DNA of 64,000 nucleotides from Paracyclopina nana (lineage: Eukaryota; Arthropoda; Copepoda; Cyclopoida; Cyclopettidae). This document shows, piece after piece, positions 35,843 through 47,200 of this stretch. A program made the position numbers and the translations under genes. The notes below the pieces were generated by a model. The model saw only the letters and a list, made by a program, of their open reading frames with translations. It was not told the DNA's origin and did no database searches. Position 1 is the stretch's first letter; each line of letters begins with the position of its first letter. The stretch is from positions 10,850,001-10,914,000 of the forward strand of contig JAGUCH010000003.1 of assembly GCA_019096065.1 (NCBI GenBank), read 5' to 3'.

Positions 35843-35950
35843 AATAATTTTGAATGTTTAGCAAGGTTGCGAGAGTAAGGGAGTTTTCTTGCGAAAGCTC
35901 AAGAAAAAAGTAGATAAAAATGAAAAAAAGGCATTTTTTATATCTTTGTA

Positions 35951-35956
35951 TTTATT
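35951..35956 (-). terminator. Candidate distal polyA signal for pum
   Basis: AATAAA on the minus strand about 2 kb past the pum stop. I saw no AATAAA between them on that strand. Very tentative. Confidence 0.22.
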
Positions 35957-36770
35957 CGATTTCATGATATATTGATGTGTTTCGGACAGTGCTGAAGAAA
36001 CTGTCTTGGAATCAACGCGCGACTTTTGCTCTTCATTGGAATCTCCTGGTTTACTTCCATTCGCAATTAAATGGCATCATTATTGTTCATCATTTTCATT
36101 GTTCAGGGGCGAAATTCATTCAAATTCATACTCGTTTCTTCAAAGTAAGTAGAGTGGACTTGATTTTTTGAGGGTGGGAGCAATTTTGCAATAGATCAGT
36201 AGTTGTCATCATTTGTAGAAAATACTTAGTTGAACATTTGATAACGCCTTGCTTTGTTTTTGGGCAGGGGAAAAACACCACTAAATAGAATGAAATAAAT
36301 TGAGGGAAATGTAATAGAGTAGAGACAATGGGCGGGGCTTGTGTCATTTTTGGTGAGCAAGGAGAGAGAGATTTTACACATTCTTTTTTACTTTCCAGAA
36401 ATGCCCTTTTTATATTTGTTGCTCTTCTCTCCTTGCCTCCATTTTCGTGGCGAAATAATAAGGCTCATCATTTGGTGGGGGGCTTCTTCAAAAACTATTT
36501 TTTTTCTTAAGGAGGTTGGCAAACATAATCCGCGAGAATGCCAGCATACTCTATGAAAGATTTCAGTTTTTCTTCTAAATAATAATAATGCTCAGCGATT
36601 GCATCTCCGCAGCAGCATGTATGATGATTTGGTTTGCAGCTTTTTCAATCTGAATTAAAACTTGTCTTCTTGTTGGTTGTTGTGAGAGCTCTTCTTCACG
36701 TTATTGTGTTCGTTTTAACGGGTCTCTTTGTAGCAGTAGTCTCTCATGTTCCAGCCACCTAAGATGATCA

Positions 36771-36778
36771 TATTTACA
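36771..36778 (-). promoter_or_regulatory. Pumilio response element downstream of pum
   Basis: TGTAAATA on the minus strand, an exact UGUANAUA match, 1.2 kb past the pum stop. It is functional only if the 3' UTR extends this far. The nearest minus-strand AATAAA found on that side is at 35951-35956. Confidence 0.35.
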
Positions 36779-36830
36779 ATGTACAAAAAAGTGAGTTATT
36801 CTGTGTTTTTCTGACCTTATGAAATATAGT

Positions 36831-36870
36831 GTAGTAGTAGTAGTGATTTTGCAGTAGTAGTGATTTTTTT
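36831..36870 (-). repeat. Short GTA-rich tandem
   Basis: Repeated GTAGTAGTAGTGATTTT on the plus strand, in the putative pum 3' UTR. Confidence 0.6.
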
Positions 36871-37981
36871 AGTTTTGTTGCACTGGATGAATATTTTCTT
36901 TGCCATTTGGAAGTGGTGTGAAGTTCACCATTTTTCCAGCAGCAAAAATTTGAAATTTGGCTACTGAAGGAAATGATCGTTGGAGAGTGCCAAAATGTGA
37001 GCTGTACAAAAAAATTACAACTATGGTTCAAGTTAGGGGTGGGGCTCGAGATCAATGCAAAGAAGAACCCGAGAAAAAAGGAGTCATTTGGTATTATACT
37101 ACATAGTATGTAACATAGAGAGGCTCTTCAATAACATCATCATCTCTTGGTTGGTAAGATTTTCTTCTTGCTTTTTTACACGAAATTATCATACAAGGCA
37201 TTAAGGCGATTTCAGGGGGAGGGAGGGGAAATAATATGCAAAAAAATATAGTACAAAATCCTTACAAACTATGTTACACCACTTTTGCTGCAACTGCCAA
37301 TATTTGAAGCTTTTCATGTATGGGCCTTTTTTCTGTGTACACACAATGGGAAATGCATCATCAAAGGCTTCTTTCTTCATCTCTCTCGTTTTAGGCACGC
37401 AATTTCTATTTTTCCTCAAGGAGAGATCTTTTAAAAAGGCGTTGGGAGCAGCTGGGCAAAATTGGGACCAAAAATGGTGGGAGGACCAAAAAGAAAGGGC
37501 AAAAAGGCCAACTCCGAAATAAATACAGCTCAGAGTTTGGCTTCTTCATTTTGGCAAGAGCATCAATCAACTCGAAATTCACACATTGTCGAAGAGAGCC
37601 AAGGATTGATGGAAGCTTTCTTTTTGCTCAGCATATAAAGTTTAAGTTGATGTTGGGTGTGTACAAAAGGTGTTGGTTGGTTGGTATTCGTCATTGTCAT
37701 TGTTTTACGCGGAATAGTCGTCGACCGTCATGAGGAATATAATTGTAATAACTGGAGAAGAAAATACTTTTTCTTGCTAAAAGTGTTGGTAGCATTGGAC
37801 GCAAGCCAGAAAAGAAGCCTTTCTCTCATTATGATAGCAAGCTGGCAAGGCTGGAGATTTCGTGTGGAGGCTGGAAGGAAGAGATGCCATAGAAAAAAAA
37901 GCAATCATAAATCATGCCAAATACCTCAATTCACATTTTGGCATCGAGAGATCAAAGCCAATCCAAGATGTGGACGTAGCC

Positions 37982-38294
37982 CTACGGAAGGATCCCCTGT
38001 TGCTGAGCCTGTTGAGGCTGTGGCGGAGGCTGCTGCAGCTGCTGAGGCTGCTGCTGAGGCTGGAACTCGCCCGGAGGCCCGATGGGCCCCAACTCGGTGT
38101 TGTTCTTGAGGAAGTACTTCTCCAGCTTGGCCAGGATGTGCTTGCCATAGGTGTACTTGCGCAGGGTGTTGCAGTAGGGCCGGATCTTGTGCATGAGGAT
38201 CTTCCGCTGTGGAGGCTCGGCCACATCGATCATTTTCTGCACCACATAGTTGGCGTATTGATCCTTCATCATCTGGTGCAGTGGACATTGAGCT
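37982..38294 (-). CDS. pum: pum exon 12, PUF repeat 8 and C-terminal tail
   Basis: Repeat 8 ([18 protein letters not shown]) and the conserved end [20 protein letters not shown] precede [20 protein letters not shown] Gln/Pro-rich tail ends QQQGILP and TAG 37982-37984. The tail is longer and more Gln-rich than in human PUM1. Confidence 0.96.
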
Positions 38295-41200
38295 CTGGAG
38301 CGAAAAAATTAAATAAGTGGCAATTTCAGAGTTGGATCAATCGAATTTAATTACCCTCCGGCCTCGGCGCAGACCTCTTCGATGAGGTGGATGCGGTCGG
38401 TCCTCGTGGCATGTTGGACGCACTTTTCCACAACGTTGGAGGCAAACTTGTGCTGGGACAAGGCCAGGACTTTGCCTCGCACAGCATTGATGATCATCGT
38501 CTTGTCCTCCTGCAACATGATAACAGAGGTCAATTCCATATGCTTAATGTCGTTAGATTCACAGCGCCATCTAGTGTGGCAACTTGAGCAAGTACATTTG
38601 ACATGGCTGCGCTGCATAGATGGTCAAAAATCGTTGATTGTTTAGCTTTAAGAATGCTTGTGCCGAAAACTTGATACACATGGCATAATCTACAGACAAG
38701 ATAGCACACTTTCAAGCCATAAAACCATGTACGACTCATGCAATTTTTGAAGCTTTTCATCGTTCAAACCAAATTTTTCTAGCCTGACTCCGTCGATCAG
38801 CCAATGAAATTGCCGCTTGTAATCACGTGACAAGCATAGCGCGCGACAGCTTTTCCAAAAATACTTGTGCAAAAAGCGCCATCTAACAAAAAAGTTTGTC
38901 CCTCCGCTGGCTTTTAGCAGAGCAAATAAAAAAGTTGAGCGCATCAGCAGAAAAGGAAGATATTGGAAATGCTCTCCGGAATGCAAATGTCTTTCATTGC
39001 ACTGACCTGCTTGCCACGCTCAAGCACATGCTGAACGACATAGTTGCCATATTGATCCTGGAGCAATTGTTCAGTATTGGCATGGAGTTCCTCCAAAATG
39101 GGCGCCGTCTGCTCCGACACGCAAAACTCCAAAATGCGTTGAATCACTCGACAGCCATAGGGATGCGTTGATAGGGAGAACACCTGCGAAGAAAACATCA
39201 GGAAGATGAAGACACAATAGGAAATTGGCAATTTCGCCACATCAAAGCATCCAATTTTCGCATGCTCCAGGGGCGTTAAATCAAGTTACCCGGCCAGTGG
39301 CCGACCAAAGTGAAATAATGGGGGAAAAATTGATTCCAAAGGGATCCATGGATCATATCGGAAGTCATCCTTTTCTTTACCCCGAAAGGAAACTCCCTAT
39401 CAAGTTTGTTCATTAACCACATCTAGCCAATTCTGTCAGAGCAAAGAGGGAAAGTTGGCGAGAAATCCCTCGATTGCTGACAAAAACTTCTCCAATCAGA
39501 TATTTTCAAAAAAAGGGTCCCTGAGGAAATTCGTACCTGGCCTCGGAAAGAGTCAATTATGAATTGGAGGCACGATGGTTCCACAGTTTCGATACATTTC
39601 TGGACAACGTGGTTGCCATTCTGATCCTTGACGCACTTGAGAACGTTGCCCTCGAGCTCAGCAATGATGAGCTTCTGCTGCTCCAGAGGAATGCTCTCCA
39701 ATGCTTTCTGAATCACGCGGCAGCCGTACATTTGCAAGGCCAAAGGCTGCACGTGGGTCCGGAGCTGAAAGAAGGAATTCGTACATAAAAGCGTTCACCT
39801 CGAACCTCAAAATAAAGTCACCTTGTGCACCAAAGCAGTCTTTTGTTCAGGAGTGCCATGCTCAAAAAACTTTTGGATGACATAGTTGCCAAAGACGTCC
39901 GTCATGAGCGAGTGAGCCGAGGCCAGGATCTCGTTGAAGACCATCTCCTTTTCGGCCGGAGAGGCCCGCTCCAATTTCTGCTGGATGAACCGAGATCCGT
40001 GCTGGTCTTGGGAAAACTCCACCACGTGGTTGGCCAGGTCGTTCAGCTGTATATTTGGAAATCGATTGTTCCTGCAAAGACAAAACTCCTCGCCATGATG
40101 GATGCTCAAAAAAAGTCGGCCATTTTTCACAAGGGCCTCAATGATGGATTAAACTTTGACGGCTGCTGACAAGAGCCTTCGACACCCCAATCTTGGCAAA
40201 ATAGGAAAATTCACCTGAAATCCTCCAGAAGGAGGCTGCGATTGTTTGATGCTCGGTCAATACTGTTGTGACGCGTCTTGGTCGTGAACAAGTTGTTGTT
40301 CGACCCAAAGCCCAAGCCAGTGGGCGTGCCACCGTTGCGAGCCGCCACATACGCAGCAGAGGCCATGGCGAGGCCAAAGGCTGCCGACCGGTCAGATCCA
40401 GGGGCCGTTGAGAACCTCTGCCCTCCAAAGAGGCCGAGGCCGCCGGCGGAGGGTGTTCCGAGTCCGGCTGCGGGAGGCGGAGGAGTCAATGAGCCGGATC
40501 CGAGGCCGAGGCCGGCTGAAGCTGAAAGAAGAAAGAACGCTAAGCATAATACGAACATCGCCTTCGAGGTCAGCCATGGTCGACTTGTCTCCCATTGAAA
40601 ACCGCACATTCACAATTTAGCCATGCATGGCAAAATCGCCCGAAAATGCAAGCCCAAGTGAGCACAAATACAAAAGTTCCATCTCGTTTACAACTAATAC
40701 GACTGTTCTGACCAACATTGTTCATGACCATCATCAGGCATCAAGACAACCATTCTATGCAAACATTAAGGTGCTCCTCTCAGGATCACACCCGCGAGGT
40801 CACAGAAGGCTGCCATAGGGAGCAGCCGCCTTAAGTGCCCTTGTACCTATGTTTTTGACTTGTTGCCAATTGAAAACCACATTTTCACAATTTAGCCATG
40901 CATGGCAAAATTGCCCGAAAATGTAAGCCCATGTGATAAGGTATCAATGGACAAGAGGGATGAGTATTAATACAATTGTTCCATGTAAGCGTAAAGATGC
41001 TCCACTCTTGATCAAGGAAGGTCAAGGAAGGCCGCCATCAGGATTTGCCACACAAGGGCTAACCATGGCCGTGCTTACAAACTTAGTTGACTTGTCCCCA
41101 AGTGAAAACCGCACATTCACAATTTAGCCATGCATGGCACAATAGCCCGAAAATGTAAGCCCAAGTGAGCTCAAATACAAAAGTTCCATCTCGATAGCAA

Positions 41201-44200
41201 CTAACAATGATGTATCGTACCATAATTGGGCCAACCGCCCTTGTTCTTGTACTGATCGAGCAAAGAGGGCGAAAACGCAGAATTGCTGCCCCGGTCCATC
41301 GACTCGCGTCGGCTGTGGCCATTGTTGCCACCGAGGTTGGCCGAGCTGACCGGGACGCCATTGAAGCCGAGGTTGTTGACCGCCGCGGCGGCGGCCGCCA
41401 TGGCCAGCCCGTTGTTCATGACCATCGGGCCTTGAGGGCCGGGCTGGATCAGTCTTAAGCCGGCCGCTCCGGGCATTTGGGGGGCTGCTCCCCTCAGGAT
41501 CGCACCTGTGGGGTCAAAGTAGGCCGCGGTGGGGAAGAGCTGCACTGGGGCTCCCCCGTTGGCCGCGCTGACAGCCGCCAAGGCCGCGGCCGCGGCGGCC
41601 CCGTTCTGAAGCTCGGGCGGGCCAGGGGTGACGGTGCCATTGGTGGTGGCCCCACTCGACCCTGGTGAGCCTGGCCTGCGGCCGTTTCCGTTTGCCATGG
41701 GGCCAGGAGTGGTGTTTCCGGATTGCTGTTGGCCATTGGATCCGTTTTGCTGTTGCTGCTGAATGAGGCCAGGATACATGCCCCAAGGAAGACCTCCATA
41801 CGCATAGGGGAACGGCAGCACGGAGAGCCCAGGATGGCCTTGTCCTGGAAAATAGAATGCATGATTGTTGTTGTTGATGGGAGAAAAATTGCCTTAAAAA
41901 CTAATTAGCTCCTCGTGACAGAAAAATGCCTCGGGTGGTCTTGCGCGTTAAATAGCAGCTGCTGATGATTAATAAGGTATTTTGGATATTAGCCAAAGAA
42001 TGCACATCAGCTTTTGACATCACATTGAGAAAAATGATTCATTCAAGCAAAAAAGGGAATGCACGATTCAATTAGCACGTTTCAATATTGGAAATCAATT
42101 TTTGATATATATGAAAGCAGAGAAGTAATTGAAACTCACCATGAAGAAGTTGTCCAGCTGCCAGGGCAGCCAGGTATTGTTGCTGATCTTGTGGAGTAAT
42201 CACATAGGGGTTGGCTCCAGCATTGGGAAATCCAGGAGAGCCTCCAGGGGCTCCGGAGCTATTGAGGCCAGCTGCAACGGCTGCTGCTGAAAAGAAGGCA
42301 AAATTGAGGTCGTCACATCTTGTCCAATGCTGACAATAAGAAGGTGAAGAAAGCAATTTGGTCCTCAAAAGAAGATATGAAAGTTTGCTCCCTTGAAAAA
42401 GCTCAATACTACTCTAAGCTTTTTTTCTAATGCTATAACAGTATATAAGGTATGAAGCATCCTAGATTTACTACTCGAAGAAATGATATGTGTGCTGGCA
42501 ATGTGAAACGTGAGCAGAATCATCGCAATTGTCTACTTTTACTCCTCGGCGAAAAAGATAAGAGCTAGAAAGCACTTAGGTACTTTTAGGAGCAATAACT
42601 GCCATCACAAAATTTCCCGCCGCCGCCAGCCTCGTGCATATTTAGGCTCGCAATTAATTTTTCAATAGCCTACGTCAGGAGGAGGAAATTATTCTGCATT
42701 ACAGCACCGAAGAAGAGCGGTAAGTTTGACACATCGAGTGTGTCAGTCGTAAGAGAAATTATAACTAAGTGGCTTTCTAGTCTGCTTTCTAATTGATTGG
42801 AAGAGGCATAATGAAGATTGACACTCCATCCAGAAATGCTTTTGTGAGAATACAAAATCAGTCAACTTTTCCTAGCCTAATAACACCAAGAAACACACCG
42901 CTGAAGCTGCGAGCTTTTAAAAGGTCGCAAAGCTCCCATGGGACTGTCCTGAGAATCGAAAGCAGTATCGTATCACACAAAAGTTTGGCACTGAAATTAG
43001 GGCGCTCCCATAATCGGGCATTTAGTCTATTAACCTTGCTAACACAGTAACCCTTTTTAGATTAGTTCAGCTCGTTCTAGACCAGCTCAGTTGGTTTTAG
43101 CCAAGTTAAATCAGCTGCTTTGCTGACTTAACAACAAGTTGGATAACAGCAGCTGATGAGCTAACTTTGCTTTTCTCAATAGAGCAAGCTATCGAATTTC
43201 TTAATAAGGTGCCTTGCTAGATAAGTAAAGTTCAGCTCGTAAAAGCCGAGTTCAGTTGGTTTTAGCCTAGTTAAATCAGCTGCAATGCTGACTTAACAAG
43301 TTGGATATCAGCAGACGAAGAGCAAAGTGAGCTTTTTGCTCTTAAGCAAGGTTCAGTTGTTCAGCACCTGAGATCACTTTTGGTAAAGCGAAGCTCGTTA
43401 CGGCAACTGAACTTAGCTTGGCAAGCAAGCTAGCGCAACATAAAATTAAGCAAAGTTAGTATCTACCAACATAAATATCAAAGAACGAAACTGAACTGAG
43501 CTTAACTTTTTTCCTAACTTAACTTGACTAACCAATCAATATGGGAATGTCCTATTGCCATATACTGATTGTCCCACAATTTTTGGATATCTTGAAGTTG
43601 GTGGGGCAGTCTGTATGCTGCATGGGAGCAGGTGAAAGCCAGGGATTTCCAACTTTCTTCAAATCTACTGCTTTAAAAAGGCTCAAGTACGAGAAGAGGA
43701 CTTCTTCCACTCAGAAAATCATCCACTTCATTCAAGTCGGATTAATGGGGGTACTCTATACACCAAAGCTAACGACAATGCAGGGCCATATCCGCCTTTC
43801 AGCCAGCAGCCTTACAAAAACCCTCATTGCAAAAAAGGGGTCGAGTTATTTAATAGCCAAACAGGCTGCTGATTCCCCAGAAGCAAGTGGAATAACTTTT
43901 AAGGCAGCTGGCCTTCAAAAAGGCCTTCTTCATTTACTTTCTTTGCCTTTGTGTCGGTTTCAACTAACGAGGCACTACTTCCACAATATATACCAACTTG
44001 TTAGCATCAAAGGCACGAACTCCCGATCAGCCAAGAATTGCTGATGATGACAGAAAGATGGTGGCCGAGAGCGAGCTTTCTCAACTCGAAAAGCAACCGA
44101 GCTAACAGCATCCTTTTAAAAAAAAGGCCACAAAACGACGACAACATCGTCTGCTTTCAAATGGCTCTCAGCTGGAATGACTCGTATATCGACAATGCTT

Positions 44201-47200
44201 TGGGATAAATGCGAAAATAAATCTAGGCTCTACTACTGGCTTTTTTTTCGATTGCGCCAAAGGCGAGAAAGCAATGTTTTGCTGCAATAAAGTCTGCGAA
44301 GAGATAATAGGGACGACACTAGGAAAACTATCAGTAGTTCTCCTCCTGCTTTCCAACATCAAAAGGGGAAGGAAATCTCAAGAGTTAACGAACAAAGACG
44401 CCCACAAAATGGATGTTGCTCCTCTTACATTTGGGCTTTCCATTTTTTCCATTTGGGACAGCTCACCAAAAAAATTCAGGACTTAATTCGAGAAAGCCCA
44501 AAATGGCCTTTTTTGGCCTTGATGGACACTTGAGTAAGATAGAATTGCATGAAAGAAAATTGAAGACAAATAGAACATTGTGACGACAACTCAATGGCTG
44601 TGGAGACAGAGAGAGGATTTTTGGTGCCAAAACGGCTCTGTGTGTGATTTAGAGGCTATCCATTCCCTAAAAGCAACTGCTTGTTTGGGGGAAACCGACA
44701 AACAAGACGACCACACAAAATCTCAAATTTGCAACCAACACACCGAAGAGCAAACTTTGAGCTTTTGCCACCGAGTTGGAACTGGAAAAATGATAAAATT
44801 GGCTTCCTTCCTTTTTTGGTGAGCTATAGAGAGGTGGAGAGAAAAAACCGTCGTCCCCATTGGCATTGATCGAATTTAATGAAGATCCAAAGGAAGAAGA
44901 AATGTTCAGCTTTCACCTTATTGAAAGACGCTTTACTTCTCATGTTGTTTGCCGATTACACCTCGCAGTCACATTATTTAGTCTGGCCTTCTAATAATCC
45001 AATTTTTTCTTTACAAAAAAGTCCCATTTTGTGCTCCCACAATAGTCACAAATAAATAGTATCCAATTTTGCAAGAAAATGCAAAGACATATTCAACCTT
45101 TAGAAAGCAGTTCAAGGCTTTTTCAGTGGAAAAATCAGTGGGACAGGCTGTACCATTTTACCCCCTAGCGGCCAAGATGGCTGTGCCATTAGCTAATTGC
45201 AAAAAGAGCTCATTACCTTGGCACAAAATGAAATTTTTCACCAACACACATTGGCTGTATCGTGCGAAGAAGGCACACAGGCAGCATTTTCATTAAAGCT
45301 CGTTTTTGCCTTCTTCTTTCGCTAATGGATGTCACGCGGGGCATTTTAGGGTCTTACCTGCCAATTGCTGTTGAGCAAAGAGCTGCTGCTGTTGCTGCTG
45401 TTGAAGCAAGGCCATAGACTGCTGTTGTCCTTGGTTGGCAGCAGCTGCAGCCTGCGATCGGTAGATTTGCTGTAAGCAGAAAAAATGCACTCATTATTTC
45501 CTCAGATAAACACATATCCAAACAAATCTTGCACTTCCAGTCCCCTTCTATGTATAACACTCTACTGAGAAAGCGGATTACCTACTGCCATATAGGGCAG
45601 TCCCATATTTGAGCTTTTAGTCGAGTTACCTTGCTAACACAGTAGCCTTCCTTGATTAGTTAAGTTCAGCTCGTTCTAGCCAAGTTCAGTTCGGTTAAGC
45701 CAAGTTTAGAAGGATGCTGTGCTGGCTTAACAACACGTCGGATATCAGCAGCCAATGAGCAAAGTGAGCTTTTTGCGCTTAAGCAACGTTCAGTCGAATC
45801 TCACCTCAGAACACTTTATCAAAGCTAAGCTCATTATGGCAACTGAACTTAGCTTGGCAAGCAAGCTATCGCAACATAAAATTAAGCGAAATTAGTATCT
45901 AACAACATAAATATCTGAGAACGGAACTGAACTGAGCTCAACTATTTTCCTAACTTAACTTGACTAACCAGCCAGCATGGGAACGCCCTTACAGCTGAGT
46001 AATCTGTGACACAGTAGTTGAACCTTGTGTGATGGAAAAGTTGGGGAGTCAAGACTGGGCAAATTTGCATTTTTTAATTTGAAGAACGAGTTTTTTTGTG
46101 AGTACACAGCCAAATATCTGTCAAAACGAGCAAAGTGCGAATACTCGAGAAAATGTTGCTGCACATTAATGATGGCAAGGACTCGAGGGATTCTATATCT
46201 CGTACAGCAAGTGCAACGCTAATCTAATATGCAATATTCTCCACGATAATTATTATTAAGATTATGGTGGCATCAAGTCCCTTTCTCCCATCATCACCCA
46301 AATGCAATAGGAGGGCAAAAAGTTAGCATAGCACTAGTGAAATGCTATTTGAGTTGTGCAGCTAGAAGCGGACAAAGGGCGAAATTGGACGAGTTGGCAA
46401 GAAAGTTTTGCTGCTCCTTTTTCTTTTTGTGTATGGCGTACAACGTCATTCAACTAATTCCTGGTTTACAGGAGAACAACCACTATACATTATGACTATA
46501 CACGGGGACAAGAGCTGCTGTTCTTCATAGTAGCAAAACAAAATGCAAAACAAAGACTTGTTTAATCAATGGCCTCCTCAACTCTTTTTTTAACGTAGTA
46601 CTATAGCTGAATATTATCACTTTTCTCTAATATGCACAACAGCAACAAAAACAGCCATTATGCAATAATTTCCCTTTTCTCCACATAATTCACAAGAGCC
46701 ATTCCAATACCAGAGAAGACAGGTGGATTTCCTCCTGGAGAACTCAAGAGGGGCCACACCTACGTAGTATACAACTACCAAAGCCAAGTGTAAGCATGTA
46801 TAAGTTGATTAGTTGAGGTACAATTGGCAGCAGTTGTTATAGGATTAGCACAGTAGTGGTGGTGTGCTGTATCGTGTTGCACCTCATTTGGTGCAATATG
46901 TGTCTATATAGCTGATGAAACTGGATCCAGCACCTGAGAGAGTCAGCTGCTGTCAGCTTTATGGCTTCAATGATTTATGAGTTGATGTGCTGAATTTGAT
47001 GCCTCATCACACATATATAGCTTGACCAAGCTCATCTGTCTTCGGCTAGCTCACTCGCGTAGTAAGCCCTCAAGCAAGGGAAAAAAGGAAGCTAAAACTA
47101 ATCCGAGATTTCTCCTTTCGATGATGTTCTTCCTCTACCCGTTGTCAAAGCCCACGCAGCTCAGCAGCTCTGAGCTTTCACGAATATCCGAGTGGGATTA

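Larger units (their letters stand above)
35843..37981 (-). other. Region downstream of pum, possibly its 3' UTR
   Basis: No exon seen. Contains one exact UGUANAUA site (36771-36778) and a GTA-rich tract. Confidence 0.4.
42287..45357 (-). other. pum intron between exons 4 and 5
   Basis: Contains MITE copy 6 and the 49-bp mariner-like remnant. A 167-codon plus frame at 43541-44044 starts inside the MITE end and has no domain. Confidence 0.5.

Noticed and set aside
37657-38350. Plus-strand frames of 150 and 162 codons rich in Leu/Ala
   Set aside because: They are antisense to the Gln/Pro-rich tail and repeat 8 of pumilio.
43541-44044. 167-codon plus-strand frame in a pum intron
   Set aside because: It starts inside the terminus of a MITE, has no domain or signal, and is near the length expected by chance in a window this size.
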